Under the pieces are notes generated by a model. The model was not told the origin of the DNA and searched no databases. It saw nothing but the letters and a program-made list of their open reading frames with translations. A stretch of DNA of 40,082 nt from JAHIVB01 sp964574705 (GTDB taxonomy: Bacteria > Bacillota_I > Bacilli_A > Izemoplasmatales > Hujiaoplasmataceae). This document shows, piece after piece, positions 7,823 through 17,264 of the stretch. Position 1 is the first letter of the stretch. Each line of letters opens with the position of its first letter. The DNA is taken from NCBI GenBank assembly GCA_964574705.1, contig CAZNOO010000016.1, positions 1 to 40,082 of the forward strand, in the 5' to 3' direction. The position numbers were made by a program, and so were the translations under genes.

Positions 7823-10600
7823 ATGAGTCAGACTCAAGAATTGAAAAGACGAGATCTAATTAAAAAGTATAAAACAGAGGCGAGACGTCTAGTCAAAGAA
7901 CGTCGTGCTACCATGAAAGTAAATCGGAAATTAACCAAAGCCGAAAAATCATCCGTCAAAGTCGCGTATGTCGCGAAAATGAAAACTTGGAAACAAGACA
8001 TCAAAGCTTCCGTGAAAAAAGAAAGAGTCGCAAAAAGAAAAGGACTCCGCACATACAAAAGAATTCTTAGAAGACCGATTGTCCTCTCTGTTTGGGCGCT
8101 CATCATCGTCTCTTTTGTTGGGTTAATTGGAAACTGGTATTACAATTCAACACGTCCAATGTCCTTGGAAGCTCAACTAACAGCGGATGTATCAAAAGCC
8201 ATTGCTGAAGAAGTGATGTCTGAAAGCATCGTATTGTTGAAAAATGAAGGAGACCTTCTTCCTTTAGGGGACCATGCGATTAATGTATTTGGTTCGGGTT
8301 CAGTGAAACCTGTATTTGGAGGCGGCGGTGCCGGAGCGGTGAATTCAACCAAAGTAGATGATCTTTACATGGCATTTGACAGTGAAGGAATCACCTATAA
8401 CGATACGCTTCATAATTTATATGGTAATTACGTCTATAAAAACAAACCCGTTACCACAGACTTTATAAAACCCGGAAAGGGACTTCTAGATATATTATTA
8501 CCAAACATTATGGGAATGATTTCTTCAACGCCTTCTGAAATGCCTGCAGAATATCTGACCGATGATATTCTTTCAGAAGCCGTTTCTTTTTCCGATGTTG
8601 CAGTTTATGTGATTTCAAGATATGGAACGGAAACGATTGACCTCACCGTAGAGGAACTTCAAATATCAGAAACAGAACTTCAAATTGTCGAACTTCTGAA
8701 CAGCCATTTTGCACATGTCGTTGTTTTGTTAAATACATGTAACGCAATGGAACTAGGTTGGGTTGAAGATTTTGACCATGTTGAGGCAGTCCTTTGGGTT
8801 GGCGCTCCCGGACAATATGGGACTTATGCTATTGCAAAAACACTCACAGGGGAGTATAATCCATCTGGAAGACTCGTTGATACGTATGCATACGATTTAA
8901 CGACCAATCCAGCGGTTTTAAATGCTGGAGACTTTCAATATTTGGATGAATCTGGCGCAGAAACCGGAAGATACTTTACAAATTATCTTGAAGGCATCTA
9001 TATGGGTTACCGTTACTATGAAACCTTCATTACGGAAGAAAGCGAATATCTTTCAACCGTTCAGTATCCGTTTGGATATGGACTCTCTTATACAACATTT
9101 AACTGGGAAACACTGTCTCATACCTTTAATCAAGACACCATCACCCTTGAAGTCAAAGTGACGAATACAGGAAGCGTCAGCGGAAAAGACGTTGTAGAGG
9201 TCTATTTCAGCGCACCTTACTTCCCTGCTTCAGGGATTGAAAAATCCAGTATTGAACTTGCTGCTTTTGCAAAAACTGATTTATTATCCCCAGGAGAGAA
9301 TCAAACACTAACACTTTCCTTTTCAACGAGAGAGTTGTCTTCTTATGACGAATTTGTAAATCAAGCTTGGGTTTTGGAAGCTGGAGATTATGAAATCATT
9401 TTGTCAAGAAACGTCCATTCTCCAGAATCAACGCTTTCTTATACCGTTCCAACAACCATAATCTATGATACAGATGAAGTGACCGGAACTGAAATTCAAA
9501 ATCTATTTGAAAATGCAGATGGTGGGCTTACATATCTGAGTCGCTCCAATCCGATTGAGACCGCTCCAACCTCACCTTCTGGAGATGATTTCTTAATCCC
9601 TGCAAGCGTATTGGATAGCGAAGTCTATGAACACGTGATTTCAAATGAAGCGATTCCACTGCAAAACCAAGATCATTCGATTCTACTTGAAGACTTGGTC
9701 GGACTCGACTATAGTGACCCCTTATGGGATGACTTTTTAGATCAGTTCACTGCAGAAGAAATGATTCAATTAACACAAAATGCAGGATTTTGGTCCTTAG
9801 CGATTGAAAGACTTGGCGTTCCTGAAACCAAAATGGTGGACGGACCCGCATGTATTCGGTCCTTCCTCGGATCCTGGTCGACGGTTGCTTTCCCAATATC
9901 AACGAATGTCGCTAGTACTTGGAATCAAGACTTGGCAGAAGCAATGGGGGAAGCAATGGGTTATGAAGCCCAAGCCTATGGAATCTCAGCCGTTTATGCA
10001 CCTTCGATGAATATGCACCGTTCTCCACTCGGTGGAAGAAACTTTGAATATTATTCAGAAGACCCATTAATTTCAGGTAAAATTGCCGCAGCATATACCA
10101 GAGGAATGCAAAGCACTGGAAGAGTTGTGACAATGAAACATTTTGCCGGAAACGAGCAAGAAAAGAACCGTGGAGCGAACGGACTTTATGTTTGGTCTAC
10201 AGAACAAGCACTTAGAGAACTCTATTTCAAACCCTTTGAAATTGCAGTTAAAGAAGGACATGCTCACGGAGCGATGTCCGCATTCAACCGGATTGGACCC
10301 GACTGGGCAGGGGGAAGTCATGCCTTACTTACGGATTTGTTAAGAACAGAATGGGGATTTGAAGGTTACGTCATTACTGACGCCGCAATTAGTTCCTCCG
10401 GAGGTTATTTTAGTGGGATCGAAGCGCTGGATGCTGGTAATGACATGATGCTTGCATTCTTGTTCCCGAATAAAAATAATCAATTCGTCAAAGAAGTCAG
10501 AGCCGCTTTAGAAGTCGATGAAGCCGGTACTTTGATTGCTTTAAGAAATGCAACTCATAATATATGTTATTACGTAACACAAACAGGAGAGATGCAGTAA
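7823..10600 (+). CDS. Membrane-anchored GH3 glycosidase with permuted domain order
   Basis: 925 residues from the ATG at 7823, behind GGGGGA; an in-frame TTG at 7808 is less likely. The N-terminus is an unusually long Lys/Arg-rich cytoplasmic segment (~85 residues) followed by one transmembrane helix (~86-106), so the catalytic part should face outside. Domain order is reversed relative to ordinary GH3 enzymes. The GH3 C-terminal alpha/beta domain comes first (ESIVLLKNEGDLLPL at ~135), then the fibronectin III-like domain (~435-560), and last the (beta/alpha)8-like domain (MKHFAGNEQ, then VITD with the predicted nucleophile Asp853). Reversed-order GH3 beta-glucosidases are known from rumen Clostridia. 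It probably releases glucose or a similar sugar from beta-glycosides; specificity is unknown. Its TAA overlaps the ATG of the next gene (TAATG). Confidence 0.88.
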   Translation: MSQTQELKRRDLIKKYKTEARRLVKERRATMKVNRKLTKAEKSSVKVAYVAKMKTWKQDIKASVKKERVAKRKGLRTYKRILRRPIVLSVWALIIVSFVGLIGNWYYNSTRPMSLEAQLTADVSKAIAEEVMSESIVLLKNEGDLLPLGDHAINVFGSGSVKPVFGGGGAGAVNSTKVDDLYMAFDSEGITYNDTLHNLYGNYVYKNKPVTTDFIKPGKGLLDILLPNIMGMISSTPSEMPAEYLTDDILSEAVSFSDVAVYVISRYGTETIDLTVEELQISETELQIVELLNSHFAHVVVLLNTCNAMELGWVEDFDHVEAVLWVGAPGQYGTYAIAKTLTGEYNPSGRLVDTYAYDLTTNPAVLNAGDFQYLDESGAETGRYFTNYLEGIYMGYRYYETFITEESEYLSTVQYPFGYGLSYTTFNWETLSHTFNQDTITLEVKVTNTGSVSGKDVVEVYFSAPYFPASGIEKSSIELAAFAKTDLLSPGENQTLTLSFSTRELSSYDEFVNQAWVLEAGDYEIILSRNVHSPESTLSYTVPTTIIYDTDEVTGTEIQNLFENADGGLTYLSRSNPIETAPTSPSGDDFLIPASVLDSEVYEHVISNEAIPLQNQDHSILLEDLVGLDYSDPLWDDFLDQFTAEEMIQLTQNAGFWSLAIERLGVPETKMVDGPACIRSFLGSWSTVAFPISTNVASTWNQDLAEAMGEAMGYEAQAYGISAVYAPSMNMHRSPLGGRNFEYYSEDPLISGKIAAAYTRGMQSTGRVVTMKHFAGNEQEKNRGANGLYVWSTEQALRELYFKPFEIAVKEGHAHGAMSAFNRIGPDWAGGSHALLTDLLRTEWGFEGYVITDAAISSSGGYFSGIEALDAGNDMMLAFLFPNKNNQFVKEVRAALEVDEAGTLIALRNATHNICYYVTQTGEMQ

Positions 10601-13023
10601 TGAGTAGTAAAGAAGAAATTCTCGTTAAACAGATGACCTTAGAAGAAAAAGCTTCCTTGATGTCTGGAGCCAATTTTTGGAATACTATGTCAATTCAAAG
10701 GCTTGGGATTCCATCCGTCATGATGACGGATGGTCCACATGGTGTCAGAAAACAAGGTGGAAACGTTGATAATTTAGGCATGTCGCAAAGTATTCCTGCG
10801 ACCTGCTTTCCAACGGCTGCGACCCTTGCGAACAGTTGGGATCTAAACTTGTTAAACCATGTTGGCAAATTGCTTGGTGAGGAAGCTAAGTCGATGGAAG
10901 TCTCCGTTCTTCTTGGGCCAGCTTTAAACATTAAACGAAATCCCCTCTGCGGAAGAAACTTTGAGTATTTTTCTGAAGATCCTTTCCTTGCAGGCAAATT
11001 AGCATCTTCAATGATTCAGGGAATGCAAGAGACTGGTATTGCAGCTTGTCCAAAGCACTTTGCAGTGAACAGTCAGGAAGAAAGAAGAATGGTCATCGAT
11101 GAAGTTGTCGATGAACGTTCTTTCAGAGAAATGTATCTAGAAGGATTCAGATACGCAATTGAAGAAGGCAAAGCCAAAACAATCATGTCTTCCTATAATA
11201 AAATCAATGGAACATTTGCAAGCGAAAATACGCATCTCCTTCATGATATTCTATACAAGGAATGGGGATTCAATGGCGTCGTCATCACCGATTGGGGTGC
11301 AAACAACGAACGTGTCAAAGGACTTATCGCTGGTAATCAGTTAGAGATGCCATCCTCTGCAGGGTCTACGAATCAAGAAATCATTGAAGCTGTTCGAAAT
11401 GGAACATTAGCAGAATCAATCTTAGATCAAAGAGTTGAAAGCCTTTTAAGACTTGTATATGACACGCTTCCAAAAGAGAATGTTGAAAATTCCTTTGACT
11501 TTGAGATCCATCACAGTGAGGCAATTCATGCTGCAGAAAAATCCATCGTTCTTCTTAAAAACGAAGATCATTTGCTACCGCTTCAAAAAGGAACGAAAGT
11601 AGCTGTTATCGGAGACTTTGCAAAATTCCCTCGATATCAAGGCGCAGGCAGTTCGATCATCAATCCAACCAAACTAGATAATCCTCTAGATGAATTATTA
11701 AAAACGGACCTTGAGATTATAGGATTTGCCAAAGGGTATAAACGTCTTGGTGGAAAAAATATATCTTTAAAGAATAAAGCATTAAAATTAGCTTCGAAAT
11801 CCGATGTTGTATTATTATTCATGGGACTCGATGAGGGTAGTGAATCGGAAGGCATCGACAGAGAAAACATGCTCGTTAGAAACAATCAAATCGAGCTTCT
11901 TCAAGACCTTTCGAAAGTCAATCAAAACGTTGTGATTGTGCTCGTGGGTGGAGCCCCAGTCGAAATGACTTGGGATGCATCTGCAAAATCAGTTCTTCAT
12001 GCTTATTTGAGTGGACAAGGAAGCGGACGCGCGATTGCGAATTTAATCACTGGAGTGGTTAATCCTAGCGGGAAATTAGCGGAAACTTACCCCATTGCCT
12101 ATTCGGATGTTTCATCAAGCCACCTTTTCCCCGGAAAACAGATGACAAGTGAACATAGAGAAGGCATCTATTTTGGATACCGCTATTATGACAAATTAAA
12201 GATGGAAGTAAAATATCCATTTGGTCATGGACTTAGCTATACGGTGTTTGAATACACTGATTTGCGTGTGAAAGGAAATCAAGTATCATTTACGATACAA
12301 AATACAGGAACATGTTCAGGAGAAGAAGTCGCACAAGTATACATCAGTGCACTTAAAAGTGAAGTATTTAGAGCAGAAAAAGAACTCAAAGGTTTTATAA
12401 AAGTTTCCCTTCAGCCAAAAGAGTCTAAAAAAGTTTCAATTAAATTAGATGAACATGCATTTGCCTATTTCAATATCCTTGAAAATAAATGGGTTGTTGA
12501 AGGTGGAGAGTACAGAGTGATGGTTGGAGCTTCTTCAAGAGACATTCGGTTAACGGAACTTACATCGGTAGAAGGACCTCATTTCGCCAATCCTTATGAT
12601 CTGTTTCAATTGAGTCATTACGACTCAGGAGACGTCAAATTGGTTACAGACGAGGAATTTGCATCACTTTTAGGTCGAGTACCGCCTGTTGCAACATGGG
12701 ACGTATCAAAACCATTAGGTTTTAATGATACGATTGGCCAAGGCGTCTATGGAAAGGGACTTGGGAAATTCCTTTATCGAACTGCTCGATTTGTTCGTAA
12801 ATTTCTAATGTTCATACACAAACCCATGATTGCGAACTATTCAATGTTTGTCATGAATTTACCTTATCGACAAGTATATCGAATGAGCAGTGGTAAAATT
12901 GACCGCGCGATGCTCGAAGGGCTCCTCGTTATGGTAAATGGAAAATTCTTTAAAGGATACAAACAATACCGAATTGCCAAAAAAGCGAAAAAGAGAAGAG
13001 AAAAGGAAAACCGGCATGACTAA
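10600..13023 (+). CDS. GH3 beta-glucosidase-type enzyme, canonical order, cytoplasmic
   Basis: 807 residues. The start is the ATG at 10600 in the TAATG overlap, behind AGGAGA; an earlier in-frame codon at 10564 lies inside the upstream gene. Order is normal for GH3: TIM-barrel-like domain (MTDGPHGVRKQ, RNFEYFSEDP, PKHFAVNSQE, VITDWG with nucleophile Asp231), alpha/beta sandwich (IVLLKNEDHLLPL at ~318), then a fibronectin III-like domain (~560-650). A basic C-terminal extension (NLPYRQVYRMSSGK...) resembles tails of some Clostridial GH3 enzymes. There is no signal peptide or transmembrane helix, so it acts inside the cell. Paired with the permuted extracellular GH3, it may finish hydrolysis of imported oligosaccharides. 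Residues ~660-807 have no assigned role. Confidence 0.9.
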   Translation: MSSKEEILVKQMTLEEKASLMSGANFWNTMSIQRLGIPSVMMTDGPHGVRKQGGNVDNLGMSQSIPATCFPTAATLANSWDLNLLNHVGKLLGEEAKSMEVSVLLGPALNIKRNPLCGRNFEYFSEDPFLAGKLASSMIQGMQETGIAACPKHFAVNSQEERRMVIDEVVDERSFREMYLEGFRYAIEEGKAKTIMSSYNKINGTFASENTHLLHDILYKEWGFNGVVITDWGANNERVKGLIAGNQLEMPSSAGSTNQEIIEAVRNGTLAESILDQRVESLLRLVYDTLPKENVENSFDFEIHHSEAIHAAEKSIVLLKNEDHLLPLQKGTKVAVIGDFAKFPRYQGAGSSIINPTKLDNPLDELLKTDLEIIGFAKGYKRLGGKNISLKNKALKLASKSDVVLLFMGLDEGSESEGIDRENMLVRNNQIELLQDLSKVNQNVVIVLVGGAPVEMTWDASAKSVLHAYLSGQGSGRAIANLITGVVNPSGKLAETYPIAYSDVSSSHLFPGKQMTSEHREGIYFGYRYYDKLKMEVKYPFGHGLSYTVFEYTDLRVKGNQVSFTIQNTGTCSGEEVAQVYISALKSEVFRAEKELKGFIKVSLQPKESKKVSIKLDEHAFAYFNILENKWVVEGGEYRVMVGASSRDIRLTELTSVEGPHFANPYDLFQLSHYDSGDVKLVTDEEFASLLGRVPPVATWDVSKPLGFNDTIGQGVYGKGLGKFLYRTARFVRKFLMFIHKPMIANYSMFVMNLPYRQVYRMSSGKIDRAMLEGLLVMVNGKFFKGYKQYRIAKKAKKRREKENRHD

Positions 13024-13561
13024 ATTTCAAATGTGGAAAGAAAAACACCCCAACTTATGGCAATTCATTGTATTTAATTTGATGAGTGGCATTACAACCA
13101 TCGTCGACTTTTCGACATTTGCAATGTTCAACTATTGGATATTCGTGTCTTTAAGAGCTCAAACATTTTCCTTTTGGATTATTAATTACTCGGTTGAAGA
13201 TGGAGGGCTCTGTGCGTTTTATGCCTTTGCATTCTCTTTCGCCATCTCTCAAACCTTTAATTTCTTCTTGCAAAGAAAGACGACGTTTAAGGCGAATAAC
13301 AATGTTCTGAAAAGCGGAATCATGTATGCAGTCATGGTGATTTGTGTTTATTTCCTTCAGGTTTTCATTCCTTCCTTAATCCAAGCGCCGATTGCACTGC
13401 TCGTCGGTGCGACGATGGGTGGAATGATTGTGAAACTTGCGAACATGACCCTGTCGATGATTATTCAATACCCGATGAACAAATGGGTGATTATGAAGAA
13501 TGCTTCTACAAATAAGAACCCAGATTCGTCGGTGAATACAGAAACAAAAGTGACTGAATAA
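13016..13561 (+). CDS. GtrA-like membrane protein
   Basis: 181 residues from the ATG at 13016, which overlaps the preceding stop codon by 8 bp and has GGA at 13005-13007. A longer reading from 12938 would lie almost wholly in another frame of the GH3 gene and is rejected. Four hydrophobic helices and the opening FIVFNLMSGITTIVDFSTFAMFNYWIF fit the GtrA family (small four-helix proteins proposed to flip polyprenyl-linked glucose, or to assist cell-surface glycan synthesis). The pattern NFFLQRKTTFK after the second helix is typical of the family. Last gene of the PAP2-GH3-GH3 operon; no clear terminator follows. The lipid-sugar role is inferred from the family, not shown. Confidence 0.8.
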   Translation: MTKFQMWKEKHPNLWQFIVFNLMSGITTIVDFSTFAMFNYWIFVSLRAQTFSFWIINYSVEDGGLCAFYAFAFSFAISQTFNFFLQRKTTFKANNNVLKSGIMYAVMVICVYFLQVFIPSLIQAPIALLVGATMGGMIVKLANMTLSMIIQYPMNKWVIMKNASTNKNPDSSVNTETKVTE

Positions 13562-13572
13562 CCACAGAACTA

Positions 13573-13581
13573 TGCTATAAT
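13573..13581 (+). promoter_or_regulatory. Extended -10 promoter of the TetR-family gene
   Basis: TGCTATAAT, a TGn extension with perfect TATAAT, starts 11 bases after the GtrA stop codon. The -35 region overlaps the end of that gene. Confidence 0.5.
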
Positions 13582-13617
13582 ATGAATGAATTCCAGCTGC
13601 GAACGAGGTGATAAATC

Positions 13618-14244
13618 GTGCAAATTATAGAAAGCCCAACAAAACAGAAAAATCGAAAGAAGATTGTGAACACATCCAAAGCGCTTTTTTTGAAAAACGG
13701 AATCGGGCAAACAACAATGATAGACATTTCAAAAGCATGCAAAATGGAGCGAAAAACGATTTACAATTATTTTGAATCCAAAGAACTGATTGCTGAGTAC
13801 ATCTTTGAAGAAGTCATGATTAAACTGTTCAATGAAATTTCAAGCAATTATGATTTGTCTGGATGCACGACTTCTCATGAAAAGTTCAAACGGCTGTTTG
13901 TCAATATTGTGAAATCTCTTTTTAAACTAAAAGAAGACATCATCTACACAGTCCATTACGATTACTTCTTTCACAATAAAGCTAATCCTGACATTTTATC
14001 CCATGCAATGAGCGATTTCCAACAAAAAGAAATCTATCACATTATCAATGAAGAAACAAAAGATGGTACCATTAACTTGCGGGGTCAAGAACCCCTAGAA
14101 ATATTTTCAATGCTTGGTCAAGCCATTATGGCCTTTGCCTCGAGAATGTTTTTCCGAGGACACATCATTGAAGAAGAAACTGGATTGAAAGAAGAAGAAC
14201 TGTATCAATATGTCGACATATTGATGGATGGAATTAAGTCTTAA
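13618..14244 (+). CDS. TetR-family transcriptional regulator
   Basis: 208 residues, starting with GTG behind GAGGTG (13605-13610). The N-terminal DNA-binding domain is clear: RKKIVNTSKALFLKNGIGQTTMIDISKACKMERKTIYNYFESKELI, with the helix-turn-helix at ~32-51. The C-terminal ligand domain is not similar to any subgroup I can name. Family members usually repress their own gene or neighbours and release DNA on ligand binding. Candidate targets are the upstream glycosidase operon or the downstream oxidoreductase pair, but no matching operator is evident. It has its own promoter and terminator. Confidence 0.88.
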   Translation: MQIIESPTKQKNRKKIVNTSKALFLKNGIGQTTMIDISKACKMERKTIYNYFESKELIAEYIFEEVMIKLFNEISSNYDLSGCTTSHEKFKRLFVNIVKSLFKLKEDIIYTVHYDYFFHNKANPDILSHAMSDFQQKEIYHIINEETKDGTINLRGQEPLEIFSMLGQAIMAFASRMFFRGHIIEEETGLKEEELYQYVDILMDGIKS

Positions 14245-14268
14245 GATTCAATCAATATTTCAACTTTG

Positions 14269-14296
14269 GAGTGAAATTACAATTTCACTCTTTTTC
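14269..14296 (+). terminator. Terminator of the TetR-family gene
   Basis: A perfect inverted repeat GAGTGAAATT/AATTTCACTC with a very tight loop, followed by TTTTT. Confidence 0.8.
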
Positions 14297-14308
14297 TTTT
14301 TCGTAAGG

Positions 14309-14336
14309 TTTCGAAAAACACCGTTTATGATATAAT
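14309..14336 (+). promoter_or_regulatory. Promoter of the flavoprotein pair
   Basis: TTTCGA (14309-14314), a 16-bp spacer and TGATATAAT (extended -10, hexamer 14331-14336). The implied transcription start (~14343) lies after an ATG at 14341, which supports the ATG at 14365 as the real start. Confidence 0.6.
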
Positions 14337-14364
14337 TAATATGAGTTTAATGGTAGGTGAAAAC

Positions 14365-15594
14365 ATGAAACAGCCAAAAGTATTTGTGATTGGTGGCGGT
14401 GCTAGTGGAATCATGGCAGCGATCAGTGCGAAAAGAAACGGCGCGAATGTGACGATTTTAGAACGAAATTCAAGAATCGGGAAAAAAATACTTGCGACCG
14501 GTAACGGTCGATGCAATTATTCAAACAAAGACGCCACAAAGAAAGATTATAATCATCCAGAATTTGTGGATGTTGTTTTTGATGCTTTCGGACCAGAACA
14601 TACGATTCGTTTCTTTGAATCCCTTGGTATCGTGCCAAAAGTTGAAGACCTCGGGAAAGTCTTTCCAATGTCCGAACAAGCTTCGAGCATCTTAGACGTT
14701 TTAATGTATGAACTTGATTACAGAGGAGTGAATGTTGTCTGCGACGCTCTCGTGCAGAAAATTGTTCGGAAAATTGACTCCTATACGATTTTTTTAGCGG
14801 ATGGAACGCAGTTTGATGCAGATTCAGTTATCATTGCGACCGGTGGAAAAGCCATGCCAAAAAGCGGATCAGATGGAATCGGTTATCGTCTGGCCGAAAG
14901 CCTAGGACACCACACAACGAAGGTCTTTCCGGCACTTGTGAAGTTGACACTCGAAAGTCCATATTTAAAACATTTAGATGGAGTTAAGTTTCCTGGAACG
15001 GTCGACTTAATTCATCATCAAGAAGTGATTCAATCCGAAGTTGGAGATATTCTCTTTACAAAGTTTGGTATCAGCGGTCCGACGATTCTTCAATTAAGCA
15101 GAAAAGCAAATGCCCTCTTGACAGAAGGCGAAAAAGTGTCGATAAGGATTCATTTAGTTTCATCGTTAACGAAAGAAGATTTGGAACTTCGGTTAAAGAT
15201 CGCAGAAGAAAAACCAATCGACTTTAGTTTGATTGGCTTGATTAATAAGAGAATCATTTCAGCTTTGTTAAAAGAAGTGGGAATTGAAAAGCAAAATACC
15301 TTGGTGAAGGACTTGAGGCCGATTGAAATCGAAAGACTTAAGTCTCGACTCTTCAATTGGGATTTTCCTGTGACCGGATTTAAAGGGTTTGATGATGCAC
15401 AAGTGACAGCTGGTGGGATCGATATTTCTGAGATCAATCCTCTGACAATGGAATCGAGGCTGAACCCAGGATTATTCTTTACTGGAGAAGTGATTGACAT
15501 CGACGGGCTTTGTGGAGGATATAATCTTCAATGGGCATGGTCGAGCGGATATCTCGCTGGAAGATTTGCCAGTGGAAGGATACACCATGATTAG
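14365..15594 (+). CDS. HI0933-family FAD-dependent oxidoreductase
   Basis: 409 residues from the ATG at 14365, preceded by AGGTG. The FAD-binding beta-alpha-beta motif is near the start (VIGGGASGIMAA), followed by the family hallmark KKILATGNGRCNYSN. The C-terminal FAD contact is VTAGGIDISEI, then GLFFTGEVIDIDGLCGGYNLQWAWSSG. This is the HI0933/YhiN-type group of flavoproteins, in which BaiN-like enzymes act on bile-acid intermediates and others have no known substrate. Substrate here is unknown. The stop codon overlaps the next start by 8 bp, so the two flavoproteins are translationally coupled and probably act together. Confidence 0.88.
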   Translation: MKQPKVFVIGGGASGIMAAISAKRNGANVTILERNSRIGKKILATGNGRCNYSNKDATKKDYNHPEFVDVVFDAFGPEHTIRFFESLGIVPKVEDLGKVFPMSEQASSILDVLMYELDYRGVNVVCDALVQKIVRKIDSYTIFLADGTQFDADSVIIATGGKAMPKSGSDGIGYRLAESLGHHTTKVFPALVKLTLESPYLKHLDGVKFPGTVDLIHHQEVIQSEVGDILFTKFGISGPTILQLSRKANALLTEGEKVSIRIHLVSSLTKEDLELRLKIAEEKPIDFSLIGLINKRIISALLKEVGIEKQNTLVKDLRPIEIERLKSRLFNWDFPVTGFKGFDDAQVTAGGIDISEINPLTMESRLNPGLFFTGEVIDIDGLCGGYNLQWAWSSGYLAGRFASGRIHHD

Positions 15595-17200
15595 AATCAC
15601 AGATCTTTCTCTCTCGCTAGACGATGCCATTTCAAAAGAGATGGAAATAGCCAATTTAAGGCATTTAATGAAATCAAAACATAAAATAAAAGAAGACGAT
15701 ATTTTATCGTTTCGTCTTCAAAAAAAAGCGCTCGACGCTCGAAAAAAACAACAGATTCACTTTGTTTATAGTGTGGATTTAACACTGCGAAATGAATCTT
15801 TATTTTTAAAAAATGATTTTAAAAACATAAAAGAAGTCAATATCCTAAAACAGGAACCACTCCATCATGGTGCTGAAATATTGCTACATAGGCCAGTCGT
15901 AATTGGATTTGGACCCTCAGGAATTTTCGCTTCACTCCTCCTTGCAAAAGAAGGATATCGTCCGATTGTTTTAGAACGAGGAGCGGATGTAGACGAACGA
16001 AGTTCAAGATGGGATCATTTCATTAAAACAGGCGTTTTCGATCCACAAGGAAACATTCTCTTTGGAGAAGGTGGCGCTGGAACCTATAGCGATGGTAAAC
16101 TCACAACACTCATTAACGACCCTAGATGCGATTTTGTTTTGAATACACTTCATGAAGGTGGCGCGGACGAAGAAATCTTATATCTTTCCAAACCGCATGT
16201 CGGAACCGATGTCTTACGAAATGTGATCAAAAACATTCGAAAAAGAATCATAGAGCTCGGTGGAGAAATTCGTTTCCACAGTGAAGTCACCAATTTTAAT
16301 TTGAAAAACGGTACGCTTGAAAGTGTAGAAATTAATCACTTGGAAAATCTACCAACAAATGTTTGTCTGTTGGGAATTGGACATAGTGCAAGAGACACCT
16401 TTGAGATGATTTATAAGCGTCAGTTACGAATCCAACAAAAACCATTCTCGATTGGCGTCAGAATTGAACATCCCCAACCTATGATTAACGAGTCTCAGTA
16501 TGGAGCGAATGCAATTCATCCTAGCCTTGGCGCTGCGGAGTACAAATTAAGCTACCACGACGAGTCTGGCAGAAGTGCTTACACTTTCTGTATGTGTCCC
16601 GGTGGAAGCGTCGTTTGTTCAACCTCTGAAGAAGGAATCGTCGCAACCAATGGAATGAGCATGCATGCCAGAGACGGAGAATTCGCGAATTCAGCACTTT
16701 TGGTCAATGTGAGTCCCAAAGACTATGGCTCCAATCATCCACTCGCAGGCGTCGAATTTCAAAGACAAATTGAAAGAAGAGCCTTTGAACTTGCTGGAAA
16801 AAATTACTTCGCGCCTGTTCAACTCGTCGGTGACTTTTTGGAAGGAATTCAAAGTAATCACTTCGGAATGGTTAAACCTTCCTATAAGCCAGGAGTCACC
16901 TTCGTTAAAATGACGGATCTTCTACCAAAATTTGTCACGGATACTTTAAAGAAAGCTTTGCTTGATTTCGATCGTAAAATCAAGGGATTTGCGATGAAAG
17001 ACGCCGTATTGACCGGCGTAGAGACGAGAAGTTCTTCCCCAATCAGAATCGAAAGAAATGAGTTTCATGAATCAAACGTCTCAGGGATCTTTCCGATGGG
17101 TGAAGGGGCTGGCTATTCAGGCGGAATCATGTCTTCGGCAGTAGATGGACTCAAGACCGCAGAACAAATCATTTTAAGATATCAACCATTGAAACAGTAG
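15587..17200 (+). CDS. COG2509-type FAD-dependent dehydrogenase
   Basis: 537 residues. The start is the ATG at 15587, which overlaps the previous stop (ATGATTAG) and has GGAAGGA upstream. The N-terminal ~95 residues form a small domain typical of this group (MIRITDLSLSLDD, then ...RKKQQIHFVYSVDL). The FAD-binding motif follows (VIGFGPSGIFASLLLAKEG), then GEGGAGTYSDGKL, CPGGSVVCSTSEEG and the C-terminal GEGAGYSGGIMSSAVDGLK. The family is common in Firmicutes; its substrate is unknown. Coupling to the HI0933-like gene suggests a shared redox pathway. Confidence 0.87.
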   Translation: MIRITDLSLSLDDAISKEMEIANLRHLMKSKHKIKEDDILSFRLQKKALDARKKQQIHFVYSVDLTLRNESLFLKNDFKNIKEVNILKQEPLHHGAEILLHRPVVIGFGPSGIFASLLLAKEGYRPIVLERGADVDERSSRWDHFIKTGVFDPQGNILFGEGGAGTYSDGKLTTLINDPRCDFVLNTLHEGGADEEILYLSKPHVGTDVLRNVIKNIRKRIIELGGEIRFHSEVTNFNLKNGTLESVEINHLENLPTNVCLLGIGHSARDTFEMIYKRQLRIQQKPFSIGVRIEHPQPMINESQYGANAIHPSLGAAEYKLSYHDESGRSAYTFCMCPGGSVVCSTSEEGIVATNGMSMHARDGEFANSALLVNVSPKDYGSNHPLAGVEFQRQIERRAFELAGKNYFAPVQLVGDFLEGIQSNHFGMVKPSYKPGVTFVKMTDLLPKFVTDTLKKALLDFDRKIKGFAMKDAVLTGVETRSSSPIRIERNEFHESNVSGIFPMGEGAGYSGGIMSSAVDGLKTAEQIILRYQPLKQ

Positions 17201-17220
17201 ATTGTCTCTACTGTTTTTTT
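17192..17220 (+). terminator. Terminator overlapping the flavoprotein stop codon
   Basis: A perfect 10-bp stem AAACAGTAGA/TCTACTGTTT with a 5-nt loop and a run of T. The TAG stop (17198-17200) forms part of the 5' arm. Confidence 0.85.
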
Positions 17221-17222
17221 TA

Positions 17223-17250
17223 TAAAAAAAAGTGATGCAATTGCACCACT
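17223..17250 (-). terminator. Terminator of the pilD-pilM-pilN-pilO operon
   Basis: On the minus strand AGTGGTGCAA pairs with TTGCATCACT (one G-U pair) and is followed by eight T residues. It lies just beyond the pilO stop codon. Confidence 0.75.
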
Positions 17251-17264
17251 CATTTATGATTTTG

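Noticed and set aside
12938..13015. Longer N-terminus for the GtrA-like protein
   Set aside because: The added segment is another frame of the GH3 gene, is highly charged and precedes the family's normal start; the ATG at 13016 has a proper ribosome site.
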